Origin: Spongilla lacustris
Lineage: Eukaryota > Porifera > Demospongiae > Spongillida > Spongillidae
Assembly (NCBI GenBank): GCA_949361645.1
Contig: OX442428.1
Span: 4,456,179 to 4,520,178, forward strand
Direction: 5' to 3'
DNA length: 64,000 nucleotides
The notes beneath the pieces are model-generated. The model saw only the letters and a program-made list of their open reading frames with translations. It did not search any database and was not told where the DNA came from. Positions within the stretch are counted from its first letter, which is position 1. Each line of letters opens with the position of its first letter. Shown here one piece after another: positions 1 to 10,499 of this stretch. The position numbers and the translations under genes were made by a program.

Positions 1-477
1 GTTAATTAAACTTTAAGATGGGAGCCACCTGGAAAGGATTGCTGTCGCACTCTCACCAAATGCAGTTTGAGCCTACTAAACAGCTCAGACAGAACAGCTG
101 ACTTTGTTTTACCCAATATTATGGCAAGACAGGAGGCAAGCATTTTAAATGAATCCTTTCCCCAGGACTCTGCGACAAGAGACAGACGAGCCTTATCAGC
201 AACAGAAGAAGCTATCAGGATGTTATTGAACTGATGGATATCAATCCTGCTCAAAATTTGCTTTTGATGGACTGGAGATGAAAACAAACTACCATCAGCC
301 TGAATTGCATCAGAAGGGGATACGATGCATTAAATGTCTGTACTGCATGAGAGAGATGGTGGTCTGATATGGAGCCATAGCCAGCAGAGATACACAATGA
401 ATGCTGCAGGTGAGTGGCGGGACAGAGACCTTATGCCCAACCCTCCTCTGCTTAGGCTTAGCTGGGCCTGCTGGCAG
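1..477. other. Left edge, no confident gene
   Basis: A 93-codon stretch on the minus strand (6-287) is open, but it has no family resemblance I can name and no clear flanking splice sites. It could be an exon or chance. Nothing else is supported before the hAT end at 478. Confidence 0.3.
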
Positions 478-1315
478 CAGGCGCTGATCCAGGATTATAG
501 GAGGGGGGGTGGCTAGAGGGTAGTGGCCAGCAATCCTCAGCAAGGGGGTCTGGGGGAGTGCTGTAAGCTCCCCCAGCGGGGTCTGGGGCGGAGCCCCAGA
601 CCCCAACGCTTTTGTACTTCATCACGCTCAAAATGCTACACAAAACTACTGTAAAATTGCCAGGATGCTGATCCAATCTTCTTTCCCAATGTACGGGAGC
701 TACTTTGTATCTTGGTGGTACTTCCTATTGGCAGTGCAGAAGCTGAGAGGTCATTTTCCTGCTTATGACTGATACATTCATGGCTTCGTTCCACCATGAC
801 TATTGAAAGGCTAGGAAATTAAGGAGTGTTAGGTATTCATGGATTTGATTTTCCACTATCTGTTGACCAAATATGCCAATCATTTACACAAATGCACCAT
901 AGAAAGTTGTGTAGTGAATCAGTGTTGTATGAATAAATCACAACTTTCAAATTATGTTTTTGTGTAAATGATTGACATATTTGGTAACTTAGTATTATCA
1001 TGCAGTTTAAAGATGTGCACTGGCAACTATATGCTTACATTGATTTTTCTTTTGTGCTGTGTACTAGTCACAATTATTATGCATGTATCAAAATAAACAT
1101 CTGATCACACAAAAAAACAAACAAAGCTTCATCATCTTTTTTTCACCCCTAAATGGAAGCTGTTGAACAGAAAAGCTATTAGCCCTCAAACAGAAATTGC
1201 TGATAGTTCTCAGTCAGTATTTTAGTATTCGTAAATAATTATTTGAGGAAGGGGGGGGGGGGGGGGGGGGGGGGGTGGCTAGCCACCCTATCCACCCTCT
1301 CTGGATCAGCCCCTG
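478..1315 (+). mobile_element. hAT-type DNA transposon remnant
   Basis: The ends are imperfect inverted repeats: CAGGCGCTGATCCAGG at the left and CTGGATCAGCCCCTG at the right. Between about 645 and 905 the plus strand reads, through several stops, as the C-terminal dimerisation (hATC) domain of a hAT transposase: VLPIGSAEAERSFSCL, then SWLRSTMTIERL. Next to the left end is a GC-rich block (about 540-605) with GGAGCCCCAGACCCC that recurs, inverted, in elements at 44.3, 53.05 and 53.85 kb, so those probably belong to related families. A pure G run of about 30 sits at 1245-1275. The 8-bp flanks match at only 5 of 8 positions, so the target duplication is not established. The transposase is dead. 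Confidence 0.7.
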
Positions 1316-1470
1316 GGCCGCAGGCAACATCAGTTGTATCAACAACTGCAGTGCATGAGTATTATTATTTTAAAACAGTTACAGCCGAATAAATGAACAT
1401 ACACACTTCTAAGCTACACAGTTACTAAACAATAAAAAAGCAATACACTATCTTGGAGAAGGTGAGGAGA

Positions 1471-2730
1471 CTAACAGCCATTTGCCAACAAACGAGACAA
1501 CACAGCTATGGCATTCGCTCTTACTAAGACCAGGTTTAACCTGCCATAGAGGGCAGAAGTGGCCTGGGCCTTGCAACAATTTGATCGAATTGCAAGGCGT
1601 GCAGCAAGTCGAGAAAGGTTTGACTGTGCTTCAGGCCCCCAACAACCATAAACATCAACTGTCAAAGGCATGCACACCCACCCCAGCTCCAAGCACTTAG
1701 CATCATTGCTGGCCTGTTTCCTGTTTTCAGCCACCTGAGCTGTTGACCCACTTGTCACACTCGCTTCATATAGAGTAATTGGAGTAAGCAGTGATGGGAC
1801 AGTTGTGTCAAAAGCTACAGGTTTTTCCAAGCACACAATTAGGAACAAGCACGTCAGCCAGCCTTGTGAGTCAGGCATCATGGCCCAAACCACTTCCAAC
1901 TTCCATTTAGCCACCAATACCAGCTTGCCTGCAGGACTTAAAAATAAATTTTAAAAACATCTCAAAGCCTATTGTGGCGTGATCACCATTATGCTGACAA
2001 GTTAGTGCATGATAAGGGATGTAATGACAGAGTAAGACAACAAGGGCATTTTCCCTCAATGAACAAATCAATCCCAAGCCACCATTTTATTGCTGTTTGG
2101 AACTCTGCAGATTCTAGATGGAGGTTGAGTTCTGGAGATGGCACAACTGACAGCCAAGAAGCAGCATGAGGGGATGCGACTGATAGTAGCCACGCCCTAT
2201 TTGGCAATGAAGAGGTCTATTTTCAATCTTGCTAGAAAGCTCCTTCTGATTCTTGGGTGAAGTCAACATTTCATCAATGGAAGTATCATCATCTGGAGAA
2301 ACCAAGCTATTCAAGCAATCTAATGACTGGAGGAGATGGTGGCTTGTGTTGGATGCCGAGCCTGACACTGCTAAAGAAGCTACATACGCTGCTGCTGAAT
2401 GCTAAGATAAGCTGCGGAGTCCAAGACCACCTCTACTCAAGCTCAACTGGGCTTGTTGCCATGCTGCATTGGGTCAATAGTCAGAAAAACACGCAAACAT
2501 CAATGTCAAAGGAATGCAAGTCCTCAGAAGCAAGGGAGGGAGGGAGGGTTGCATCTAGCACTGTGGAACACATTTACAGAATCCTCCACATTAGCAAAGG
2601 AGTACCAAAGCAACTTGAGAATCAAAGGATCTGACTTCCTTCAACATAGCCAAGAATTTGGAGGCACCTGCTGCAATAAACTTTGCAAAGAAAATTGGGT
2701 CTCCAACTGGGGCCCCTATTATTATAATAT
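1471..2730 (-). pseudogene. Non-LTR-type retrotransposon, 3' (C-terminal) fragment
   Basis: Reading the minus strand from about 2730 down, frame-shifted segments show the order typical of the C-terminal half of a reverse-transcriptase polyprotein. GAPVGDPIFFAKFIAAG comes first, then SLSRGGLGLRSLS, then a Trp-rich stretch (WWLGIDLF) with a degraded Cys knuckle, then an open segment (1471-1917). That segment contains FDTTVPSLL, an Ala-rich helix ending NDAKCLELGWVCMPL, and SRLAARLAI. Similar C-terminal pieces occur at 24.6, 29.5 and 54.3 kb, so this is a repeat family. Several frameshifts and stops make it non-functional. I recognise the type from shared architecture but cannot assign a clade. 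Confidence 0.7.
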
Positions 2731-2892
2731 GTAGTTAATTTTAAACATCTGAGTTGTGAGAAATACTACAACTCAAACACTTAAATCACTGAGCTTTTCC
2801 AAATAGTCTTTGGTTTCCACATAGCTTGTTTGCAGGCAGTAGCTGAACGGCTGCCTTTACTCTAAAGTGATACAATTCCTCACTCTTTGCAG

Positions 2893-3050
2893 GGGCTGGA
2901 CCATCGGCTGGTATAATATTCTTTGCTGTGGTACTAGTTCACCTGCATCCTGACGTTCTGCAGCGGCTTGTGTCCGAGGTAGATGAGGTGTTGGGAAAGA
3001 AGAAGGTGATTACTTATGAAGATCTGGGCAACCTGAAATACATCGAACAG
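2893..3050 (+). pseudogene. Solitary cytochrome P450 exon (I-helix to K-helix region)
   Basis: The 158-nt exon is bounded by a good acceptor (CTCTTTGCAG) and a donor (CAG then GTACTA), and it ends in phase 0. It encodes about 52 residues: the I helix (AGPSAGIIFFAVVLVHLHP), then QRLVSEVDEVLGKKKVITYE and DLGNLKYIEQ, which is the run-up to the ExxR helix in CYP46/CYP3/CYP4-like enzymes. The usual I-helix acid-Thr pair (AGxET/DT) is absent; Ser-Ala replaces it. No ExxR exon, no haem-binding FxxGxxxC exon and no N-terminal exons are visible nearby, and a minisatellite follows at once. I call it an exon relic. An intact gene with distant exons is possible but no partner exon was found. Confidence 0.65.
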
Positions 3051-3079
3051 GTACTAATTGGAGTGATGAGTGGGAGGTT

Positions 3080-3440
3080 AGGAGAGAGAGTGGGAGGGGA
3101 GGGGAGGAGAGGCAGTGGAAGGGGAGGGGAGGAGAGGCAGTGGGAGGGGAGGGGAGGAGAGGCAGTGGGAGGGGAGGGGAGGAGAGGCAGTGGGAGGGGA
3201 GGGGAGGAGAGGCAGTGGGAGGGGAGGGGAGGAGAGGCAGTGGGAGGGGAGGGGAGGAGAGGCAGTGGGAGGGGAGGGAAGGAGAGGCAGTGGGAGGGGA
3301 GGGGAGGAGAGGCATTGGGAGGGGAGGGGAGGAGAGGCAGGGGGAGGGGAGAGGGTGGGGGGAAGGAGATATGAGTGGAAGGGGAGGAGAGAGGGTGGAA
3401 GGGGAGGAGAGATGAGGGAAAGAGGAGGAGAGATAATTAT
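3080..3440. repeat. Purine-rich minisatellite, 25-bp unit
   Basis: About ten near-identical 25-bp units built on GGGAGGGGAGGAGAGGCAGT, decaying to looser GGAGGAGA repeats towards 3440. It starts about 30 bases downstream of the P450 exon donor. Strand asymmetry is complete: one strand is nearly pure purine. Long open frames across it are artefacts of the repeat. Confidence 0.95.
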
Positions 3441-3715
3441 GAGGGAGTAAGCTTAAGGATGAGTGGGAGAAGAGGAGAGAAAGTGAGAGGGGAGGAGAGG
3501 CGATCATGAGTGGGAGGTATCCATATGGAAATAGTTTGTAAAAGGTATAGTTAGGTCCATATGACCTAGATGTTGGCTCCGTTGAAACATCATGCATGAC
3601 TTCTGTCATGACTGTTAGGAAACCACCCAGATGGCAAGTCATGGCCAAAGTTTTCCACAATTAACTGAAATTTCAAAACACCCACTTAAAGTTTATGCAA
3701 TACACTGATATGCGT

Positions 3716-4683
3716 TCAGAATGGAGTTTTGGGCCTCTCTTCCAACCACACTTTGATGCGAGGTAAATTTTCGACTGCATTCTTCAGTTTCGCCAGATGT
3801 GGGAAATGGTTCAGTACGTCTGGTTTTTGGCCACATACTGTCTCCAAGAAGACGCATACTGCGAAGTCTGCATACGTTACCTGTGCGCATGCGCAAAGTG
3901 GCTGGCTCACATCTAGATACGTTGCACACAATGTGATTACCTTCGATCCGACGATCCAGCCATCAAGGCTGCCATTCACAGTGCAGATCTTTTCCAGTTT
4001 TGACAGAACAAGTGGTAAATAGGAAGACATGAGTACCGTCTTGAGGTGTTCCTTCCTCCCTGGGTCTTGCTCCCAGAAAAAATCTGACATTCGCTGCCAG
4101 CTCTCTTCCATAGTCTCCACAATAGAGCCGGCCTCCGCCCTCTGCTCAGCCGTGTTTCCAGACAGACCTGCATGGATGACAGACAAATGTGGCTCGCCCC
4201 GTACTCCCACGCAATTCCCCGCACGTCACTAAGTATACACCGCAACGCCTGCATGCATGCACTGTTTATCCAGCGTAAATATTTTGCACAGGCTTGGTGC
4301 GGGGAGTAAATCATATCATGCCTTGCGTGTGGGAGTTGGAGAACACTGCTGCATAAGCAGAGACTTAGAAGAAGAGATTTAGATTACCGAACTTCTCGGA
4401 CAAGTATGCCGCAATGTTAGCATTGCCGCTGAACGTAACGCCTCCATCCAGCTCCAATATTGGCACGATTCCAAGCGGAGTAGCTGCAGGGACAAATGTG
4501 GTTGATCCAGTTTATGCGAAAAGTAGCTACATGACTGAGCAACTAACTTGAGCGGAATTCAGGCCACTTTTCCGGGGCAATGCGACAGTCCTCGTATTTT
4601 TGTTCCGCCTGTGCAAAAATATAGCGGATAAGTTCTCCGCGCCCTCGGAAGTTCAGATACACCAATTTGAAGCCAGACGACAT
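3716..4683 (-). CDS. Glutathione S-transferase, sigma-like, 4 exons
   Basis: Cytosolic glutathione transferase that conjugates glutathione to electrophiles; sigma members also include prostaglandin D synthases. Exons on the minus strand: 4548-4683, 4388-4483, 3941-4167, 3716-3880. All junctions are GT-AG with matching phases, and the total is 624 nt, or 207 aa, the usual length. The N-terminal thioredoxin-like domain begins with FKLVYLNFRGRGELIRYIFA. The Tyr at residue 8 is the expected catalytic Tyr. GIVPILELDGG and SGNANIAAYLSEKFG form the glutathione site. The helical C-terminal domain includes GWIVGSK then VTYADFAVCVFLE. Intron 3 is 60 bp and open in frame, so a read-through product looks plausible in raw translation, but the family alignment requires its removal. 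It shares its upstream region with NDUFB3. Confidence 0.9.
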
Positions 4684-4790
4684 CGTTCGGAAAAAATTGT
4701 TTTTAATTTAGTTTATAGCACTATATAAATGATTTGAACGAGCATATCTAATTACACGAATTGTAAAAAAAAAGGGAGTTGTTTTTAAAA
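4684..4790. promoter_or_regulatory. Shared head-to-head promoter interval, GST / NDUFB3
   Basis: Only 107 bp separate the two divergent start codons. The interval is AT-rich (TTTAATTTAGTTTATAGC) with no obvious TATA box oriented for either gene. It must contain both 5' UTRs, or the transcripts overlap. Bidirectional promotion is inference from spacing. Confidence 0.5.
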
Positions 4791-4997
4791 ATGTCGAATA
4801 GGCAAGTACTGAAGGATCCTTGGGCTAGATTCGAGGCTTGGCGGTACTCACCAGACATCAACAAGCGAGCAAATGTGCGAAGGATGTTTCCAGGTCTAGG
4901 TCTCGGCATAGCTGCTTTCCTGACGCTTACCGCAGTAGAGGAACTGTACTGGAAGCCAACTCATCCTGAATCAGAGAGCCATGAACACCACCACTAG
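4791..4997 (+). CDS. NDUFB3: NADH:ubiquinone oxidoreductase subunit B3 (complex I, B12)
   Basis: A 68-aa accessory subunit of the membrane arm of mitochondrial complex I. The diagnostic block LKDPWARFEAWRY (residues 7-19) matches the family's conserved LRDPWGRNEAWRY. It is followed by a single membrane segment (LGLGIAAFLTLTAVEELYW, about 36-54) and a His-rich C-terminal end (HEHHH), also typical. I start at the ATG at 4791; the upstream in-frame codon at 4779 is TTG. It is intronless and shorter than the human protein (98 aa) because the N-terminal extension is missing. The stop is followed by intergenic DNA with a GT microsatellite. Divergent from GST with 107 bp between starts. Confidence 0.9.
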   Translation: MSNRQVLKDPWARFEAWRYSPDINKRANVRRMFPGLGLGIAAFLTLTAVEELYWKPTHPESESHEHHH

Positions 4998-5071
4998 ATA
5001 TCGTATTATCGGAGGGGTGCTAGTACCTTTTGATTGGACAGCTTACTAGGTAACGTGCTTCTGTGTATGTA

Positions 5072-5174
<103 letters not shown>

Positions 5175-5636
5175 TGCGCGTGCGAGTGTGTGTATATGTT
5201 TAAGAGAGGGTGTTCATGGCTGTATTTCCTTATTTCCACCCTGGTACCATGAATTTGATGCCATAAATTGCGAGAGTGTGTACATGTACCTACATGTAGC
5301 TGTGGATAGGGTGACCTGCCCACAAAGCTGACCTATCTATCAAAAAGAATCAACCCCTTGATATTAGCACCAGTGACCATACTTTTTAATGCTTTGGCAT
5401 CACATTTCCTTTCAATTTTGGTTTTAGTATGGTCCCCAGACTGTTCACGTTAGTCTTATATACCCTGACCCAAATGTGTGCAAGCATTCATTGCTTGCTG
5501 TACAGTTTGATGACATCCGTCACATGTGCCGTCAGGTGTGTCCGGTCGAATTGAATGCATCAAATAATTTATTGTGTATCCATGGGCACTGAAGTAGCTA
5601 CATGTGCTAACATTATTTCCGCATGGAGATCTAGAA

Positions 5637-5780
5637 GGGTTAGCTGTACAAAGGTAGGGTTAGCTGTGCAAAGGTAGGGTTAGCTGTGTAAAGGTAGGGT
5701 TAGCTGTGTAAAGGTAGGGTTAGCTGTGCAAAGGTAGGGTTAGCTGTGCAAAGGTAGGGTTAGCTGTGCAAAGGTAGGGT
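5637..5780. repeat. 20-bp tandem repeat, 7 copies
   Basis: Seven copies of AGGGTTAGCTGTGCAAAGGT. Units vary only at positions 13-14 (AC, GC or GT). The AGGGTTAG core resembles a telomere-like heptamer but is spaced by 12 unrelated bases. Confidence 0.95.
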
Positions 5781-7267
5781 ATTCCGAAACGCATCCTAAT
5801 CAAAGCACAGCTGAAAAGTGTTTCTTGGAGGAACACAAAGTCTTTAAGCATACCAATAGGTAACCAATGGGTAGTGAAAAGTTGCTTATTGTCACCTCGC
5901 TTTGCCTTGTGTAATCTGATGATGCCAGGTGACTTGTGCCCCTTCTTTGCTTCCCAATATGGCACACACCACCCTGGAATTACTCAGCACACAAATGTGT
6001 CCATATCGAGATGCAAGCCGATTATTGGTGATGACGCAAATATTATGTAACTTGGGGGGGGGGGGGGGGGCTTAGTCACCAAAATGTTTGACCATTTTCC
6101 AGACCCTTGGTACCATGTCCATAGTAGTATGCTGCAAGCGATAATGTGCAAACACTTGGGTCTGGGTACGAGGCTATGCACGTATCGAATAAGGGGTCTG
6201 GGGAAGAGACCTCTTTTATGTTATCCTTTGCTGCTTAGGCCATGCATGCCTACATTTGTAGCTGTACTGTCCCGGGCAGAGCATGCCCAGGCATCTGGTG
6301 TGTGCACACAAATGTAGCTAGTGGTTANNNNNNNNNNNNNNNNNNNNNNNNNNNNNNNNNNNNNNNNNNNNNNNNNNNNNNNNNNNNNNNNNNNNNNNNN
6401 NNNNNNNNNNNNNNNNNNNNNNNNNNNNNNNNNNNNNNNNNNNNNNNNNNNNNNNNNNNNNNNNNNNNNNNNNNNNNNNNNNNNNNNNNNNNNNNNNNNN
6501 NNNNNNNNNNNNNNNNNNNNNNNNNNNAAATCCTATTGAGGTAAGCATGTGGTTAGGTACTCCATGGCAGCTATTTGAAGGGTCAATAATTAGAGACAAC
6601 CTCTGCCTATGTATGGTATGTTGGCATCATACTTAAGTTATGAGGTTATTAATTCCCTCTTGTGATGTTCAGCTTGGGAATGGCCAACATGGCACATTGA
6701 GTTACTGTGGTGACCCTTCAGATGAACATAAGTGGCCAGTCCCCAGCCCATTCTCACACCACTGTGGTAGCCAATGCTCACACTAGTCCCCAGCCCATCT
6801 GCAAACCTAGGATGCATGCTTATCATACGCAGAAGCAAGTGTTTCTTTTTGAATGCATTGTTGGGCCAAGGAATTTTGCACAGTGTCAAGTTACAAACCT
6901 TTCATAAGGTATGAACAGTCCATCCATGAGAAGAGCGAATAGATTAGAGCTCTCATGCCCCCCCCCCCCCCCTCCACCAGACCTTAACAATTATCCACTT
7001 GTGGTCTTATGTGACCAAATGTGTAGGATTGCATGTACATGTCCCTCCTACAATTCCCCAGGCAGAGAAATCTCAATACTTCACACTTACACAAACACAC
7101 AACCTCCCACATACCCACATACCATTACACATACATGTGTACACAAAGTTGCATGCCGTTAAGGGTCTAGCAAAGAGGAGTGACCCAAAGGAGTATGTGC
7201 TGGCACCCTGCTGTGCAGTATTTGTAGTACAACTCTTTGCCCATGTACGGAATGACCTTTGAAGTGT
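5781..7267. other. Intergenic, no gene seen; contains assembly gap
   Basis: No coding signal. It holds a G tract at 6055-6070 and a C tract at 6958-6971. Bases 6328-6527 are 200 Ns, probably a scaffold gap of nominal size. Frames spanning the Ns are meaningless. Confidence 0.8.
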
Positions 7268-8338
7268 TCATTTGGCTGGCAGGACTGGGCTCTTTGCCCG
7301 AGTCCCCACCCCATAACTGGAAAGCACTTGTTCTAGAAGGGAGCCTCTCTCTGACTCATTTACATAGTCACCTGCGTTGTAACCACCACCTCTTTGGGAT
7401 GGAAGGCTGGTTGCTACAGTCGAGTCTGTGTTCCTTCGTACTTGCCTCTGCAGTTCTGGTGTCATGGTGACGTACTCTTCCTCCAACTCCTGCGCCGTCA
7501 GCCCGGCAAAACTGTACCTCTGCGATTGGACCACATTGGCGTACTTGGGACTGGTCGGAGTAGCGCTGTTGTTGTCAGTGGGAGGAGACTCTTCGGTGGT
7601 ATGCTCCATGGCGACGTAGAGATCCTCCTCGTCTGTTGCCCCATTGTTGTTGGGGTTAGCAGCTGCTCCATTCTCCATTAGCACAATACTCAAAACCCGA
7701 TCCCGGGTAAACACCCGGGGATCTACATACTCATCCTCGGTTGGGTTACTGGATTCCTTCATCAGCTTCTTCCGTGGCAGTGGGACAGGCCTCCTTGGTC
7801 CAATGGTGGCTGCTGGTTGTTGCACTGCCTCCTCCGTCTGTTGCTCCGGGATTACAACGATCTCTGGAATCATGACAGCTGGGGTGGAATGTTCGTGACT
7901 AGCTTGCCCAATGTTTGTTGTGCCTGTGCTTGGCCGGACTTCATCCTGCTTGCTGCTGTTGGGCAACTTGCCATGCAGTGTGGGTGGGTAGCTACCTGAT
8001 GAAGTGTTGGTCAACGTGGGCAGGTAAGCGGGGGAACTCAGTCGGTCATTAGATGGTAGCTGTTTACTGTTGCTAGGTTGAGCATCAGGTGATGCCTGTT
8101 TACTGTTGCTAGGCAATGAGGCTGTACTAGAGATAGAGGTATTCAGTTGGAAGTCTGGTGGCACCTGTTTGCTCCTGGCAGGCAAAGTGAGTGGATTAGT
8201 AAATGAAGTGCTGCTCTCAGGAACAAGTGTCAGACTGGTGAGAATAGGCATCGTAGCTGTGAGGTTCTGCATGGGAATGCCAGCATCAAAGGTGGCGACC
8301 TCTCCCTGCCTCCAAGGAATGCGTAGACAGGAAGGAAG

Positions 8339-8412
<74 letters not shown>

Positions 8413-9244
8413 AAGTGTGTGTTGCATGTGTGTGCAAATATTTGTGAGGTGTGCATGTGTTTTGTGCACATGAAGGGGGGGTGTTTATGATGAGGATGTA
8501 CGCCTGTACCTGGTTGTAGTTCTGGATGAACATGGTGTTGGGGGGTTCCCGTTTTGCCATTAGCTTCACGGAGCGCTTTCTGCGCCTCCTTCTGCAGCAG
8601 CACACACAGCACATGCACAGCACCAAGACAAGGACTAAGCCTCCTCCCCCTCCCCCTGCTCCTGCAGCCACATAAGTGACCAGAGATGATGCTTCCTGTG
8701 TGGTGGGTGTGGCAGGAGAGAGGTAGGAGGAGGAGGAAGTTGGTACAGGTAGGGTGGTGAAGGGGGATGAGTCTGGTGATATTGCAGGTGTGGTGAAGGG
8801 GGAGGAGTTCAATGGTGATGCTGCAGGTGTGGTGAAGGGGGAGGAGTTCAATGGTGATACTGCAGGTGTGGTGAAGGGGGAGGAGTTCAATGGTGATACT
8901 GCAGGCACTAGGGTGACTACTGAAGGGGTTGCAGCTAGGATTCCAGTAGACTGGGTGATATTAATAGCTCTGGTTGGATCATATGAGGACACAGAAGTGG
9001 CTGTGCTCATATCGAACGTTGATGTGGCTGTGATGTCTGTTGTCCTTTGCGACATAGTTACTACCATTATTGCTGATTCCCATGATGATGAAGACAGTTT
9101 CAATCCAAGCACAGCGGTGGTGGTGTACGTGTCTGATGAGGTGGTCATGTAGGGGAGTTGTGTTAATGAACTATTCCCTCTGATTGTTGTGAGAGAAGTT
9201 ATGAATTAACGTGACAATGTCCCGCCTCCTATGCTACACACATG

Positions 9245-9343
<99 letters not shown>

Positions 9344-9839
9344 CCCACAGCACACCAACACTTACATTGATGATCCAGTAATAGCGTTGGTGTTGCCTCC
9401 TCCCTGTGTCTGAAAAGGGCATTTTCAAACGTGAATCCCCTTACATATAACGTAGTTTTCATTCGCATTCCACCGTACATGTACATCGTTTCCAACCGCA
9501 TGCACACTTGTCCCTTGGGACACCGCATGCAAATGAAATCGTTGATCCCAAAATACTTGCCCCTCACGCTAAAGCCTACTGCCATACGCCATGCAACCCA
9601 AAGAGCGTATTTTCGTCCCACCAGCCCTTCCATGAGCATCGAGCTACTTTTCATCCTTTTTCCTCATTGACGATCGCATTATATTTAAGCTTGTTCGCAA
9701 TTATATAATACTGCGTGCAGCAAAAGAGCTAAGGCTAAGGTCCCCTCCCTCCTCTCCCTCGTCTGCTTACTTGCACCTCCGCGAGCCGTAACATCAAGGT
9801 GGCGAGTACCAACACGACGCTGCATAACGATGTTGACAT
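7268..9839 (-). CDS. Mucin-like single-pass membrane protein with adaptor-type tail
   Basis: Not a family I can name. The model has four exons (9771-9839, 9366-9409, 8510-9179, 7268-8305) with GT-AG junctions in phases 0, 2, 0, giving 606 aa. Exon 1 is a textbook signal peptide (MSTSLCSVVLVLATLMLRLA). Residues 24-203 are a Ser/Thr/Pro-rich ectodomain with N-glycosylation sequons and about four repeats of SPLNSSPFTTPA. A membrane segment (about 206-228) runs into a Cys cluster (CMCCVCCC) and RRRRRKR, a pattern expected for palmitoylation and inside-facing charge. The tail (234-606) has EDEYVDP, YVAM, YANV, YVTM and YVNE, plus PVPLPR. YxxM fits PI3K p85 SH2, YxN fits Grb2 SH2 and PxxxPR fits CIN85/CD2AP SH3 ligands. 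By architecture it resembles transmembrane adaptors. Introns 2 and 3 carry long CA/GT microsatellites; intron 3 is also open in frame. The first two exons are short and less certain than the last two. Confidence 0.7.
8339..8409. repeat. (GT)n microsatellite in intron 3 of the adaptor-like gene
   Basis: About 35 GT units with one TT interruption, inside the 204-bp intron 8306-8509. It reads as poly-Thr/His in the gene frame, which is why the region looks like a continuous reading frame. Confidence 0.95.
8745..8905. repeat. Coding minisatellite in mucin-like ectodomain
   Basis: Direct repeats of 39-45 bp, each holding GGTGTGGTGAAGGGGGAGGA on the plus strand. They encode the SPLNSSPFTTPA-type repeats of the minus-strand protein. 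Adjacent units are nearly identical, so copy number is likely to vary between individuals. Confidence 0.85.
9239..9341. repeat. (CA)n microsatellite in intron 2 of the adaptor-like gene
   Basis: About 46 CA units between the strong donor GTAAGTG at 9365 and the acceptor before 9179. Confidence 0.95.
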
Positions 9840-9978
9840 CACAGCGAGCGGATAACGCGACTATGGCTTCTAAGTGTTAAATGTGATCATATGCATTTAA
9901 ATTTTTTTTTTTTTTAATTTCGTCAAATCCCAGATGGCATTCCACGATTGCGGTTAAATGCTTCCGCTAGTATGGATC

Positions 9979-10006
9979 GGAGCCCCACCCTCGAGGGTGG
10001 GGCTCC
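9979..10006. repeat. 28-bp perfect palindrome
   Basis: GGAGCCCCACCC, then TCGA, then the exact complement GGGTGGGGCTCC. It lies 140 bp upstream of the adaptor-like gene start codon. Confidence 0.95.
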
Positions 10007-10499
10007 ACCAAACAGTGGTTTGAATACTAGGGTTAGCAAGTCAGTTAAAAATTCCAGAGGGTTCATGGGGCGGGCATTCAGGTAGAAAGTTTATCTTCTA
10101 CGTGATACTGAAATGATTGCGTATTGACTATATCCAGTGGCAGGAAGTCGTTATCGGTTTGAATTTTAATAATTTGATTTTCAACTTTTTTTCCCACCAC
10201 TAAATCAAGATATATTGGCCACTCGAGTATACCCATTTCGTACATGTAATTTTAATATTTGCAGGGGATAGTTTAGTTAAAAGCCGCAAACTGTCTTTAA
10301 TTAACTACTAGGTTCCGGGGTTATTCAAAATTGAAATCTTGAGTTTTTGTTACATGCGATTTAGGAGAATTAAATATATTTCAACACATGTTTATGTATA
10401 GGTGTTTGCGGCATGCATTTTCGGTCGCTAGCATGGCAGATGATTATCGCTTACACGTACAGAGGGTCTGGCCAACAAGTTGATCGAAAGTTGTTCTGC

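Noticed and set aside
6..287. 93-codon minus-strand frame as an exon
   Set aside because: No family resemblance and no convincing splice sites; the window edge prevents judgement.
3010..3660. Long open frames on both strands (Gly/Arg-rich, Ser/Pro/Leu-rich)
   Set aside because: They are translations of the 25-bp minisatellite; the frame follows repeat periodicity, not coding.
5637..5780. Interstitial telomere repeat
   Set aside because: AGGGTTAG recurs only once per 20 bp with unrelated filler; this is a minisatellite.
6242..6599. Open frames across the N block
   Set aside because: Assembly gap; the translation is undefined.
9410..9654. Minus-strand frame beginning MKSSSMLMEGLVG as first exon of the adaptor-like gene
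   Set aside because: The signal-peptide exon at 9771-9839 plus the 44-nt exon at 9366-9409 match phases at both junctions. The longer frame would need another donor phase and lacks a signal peptide.
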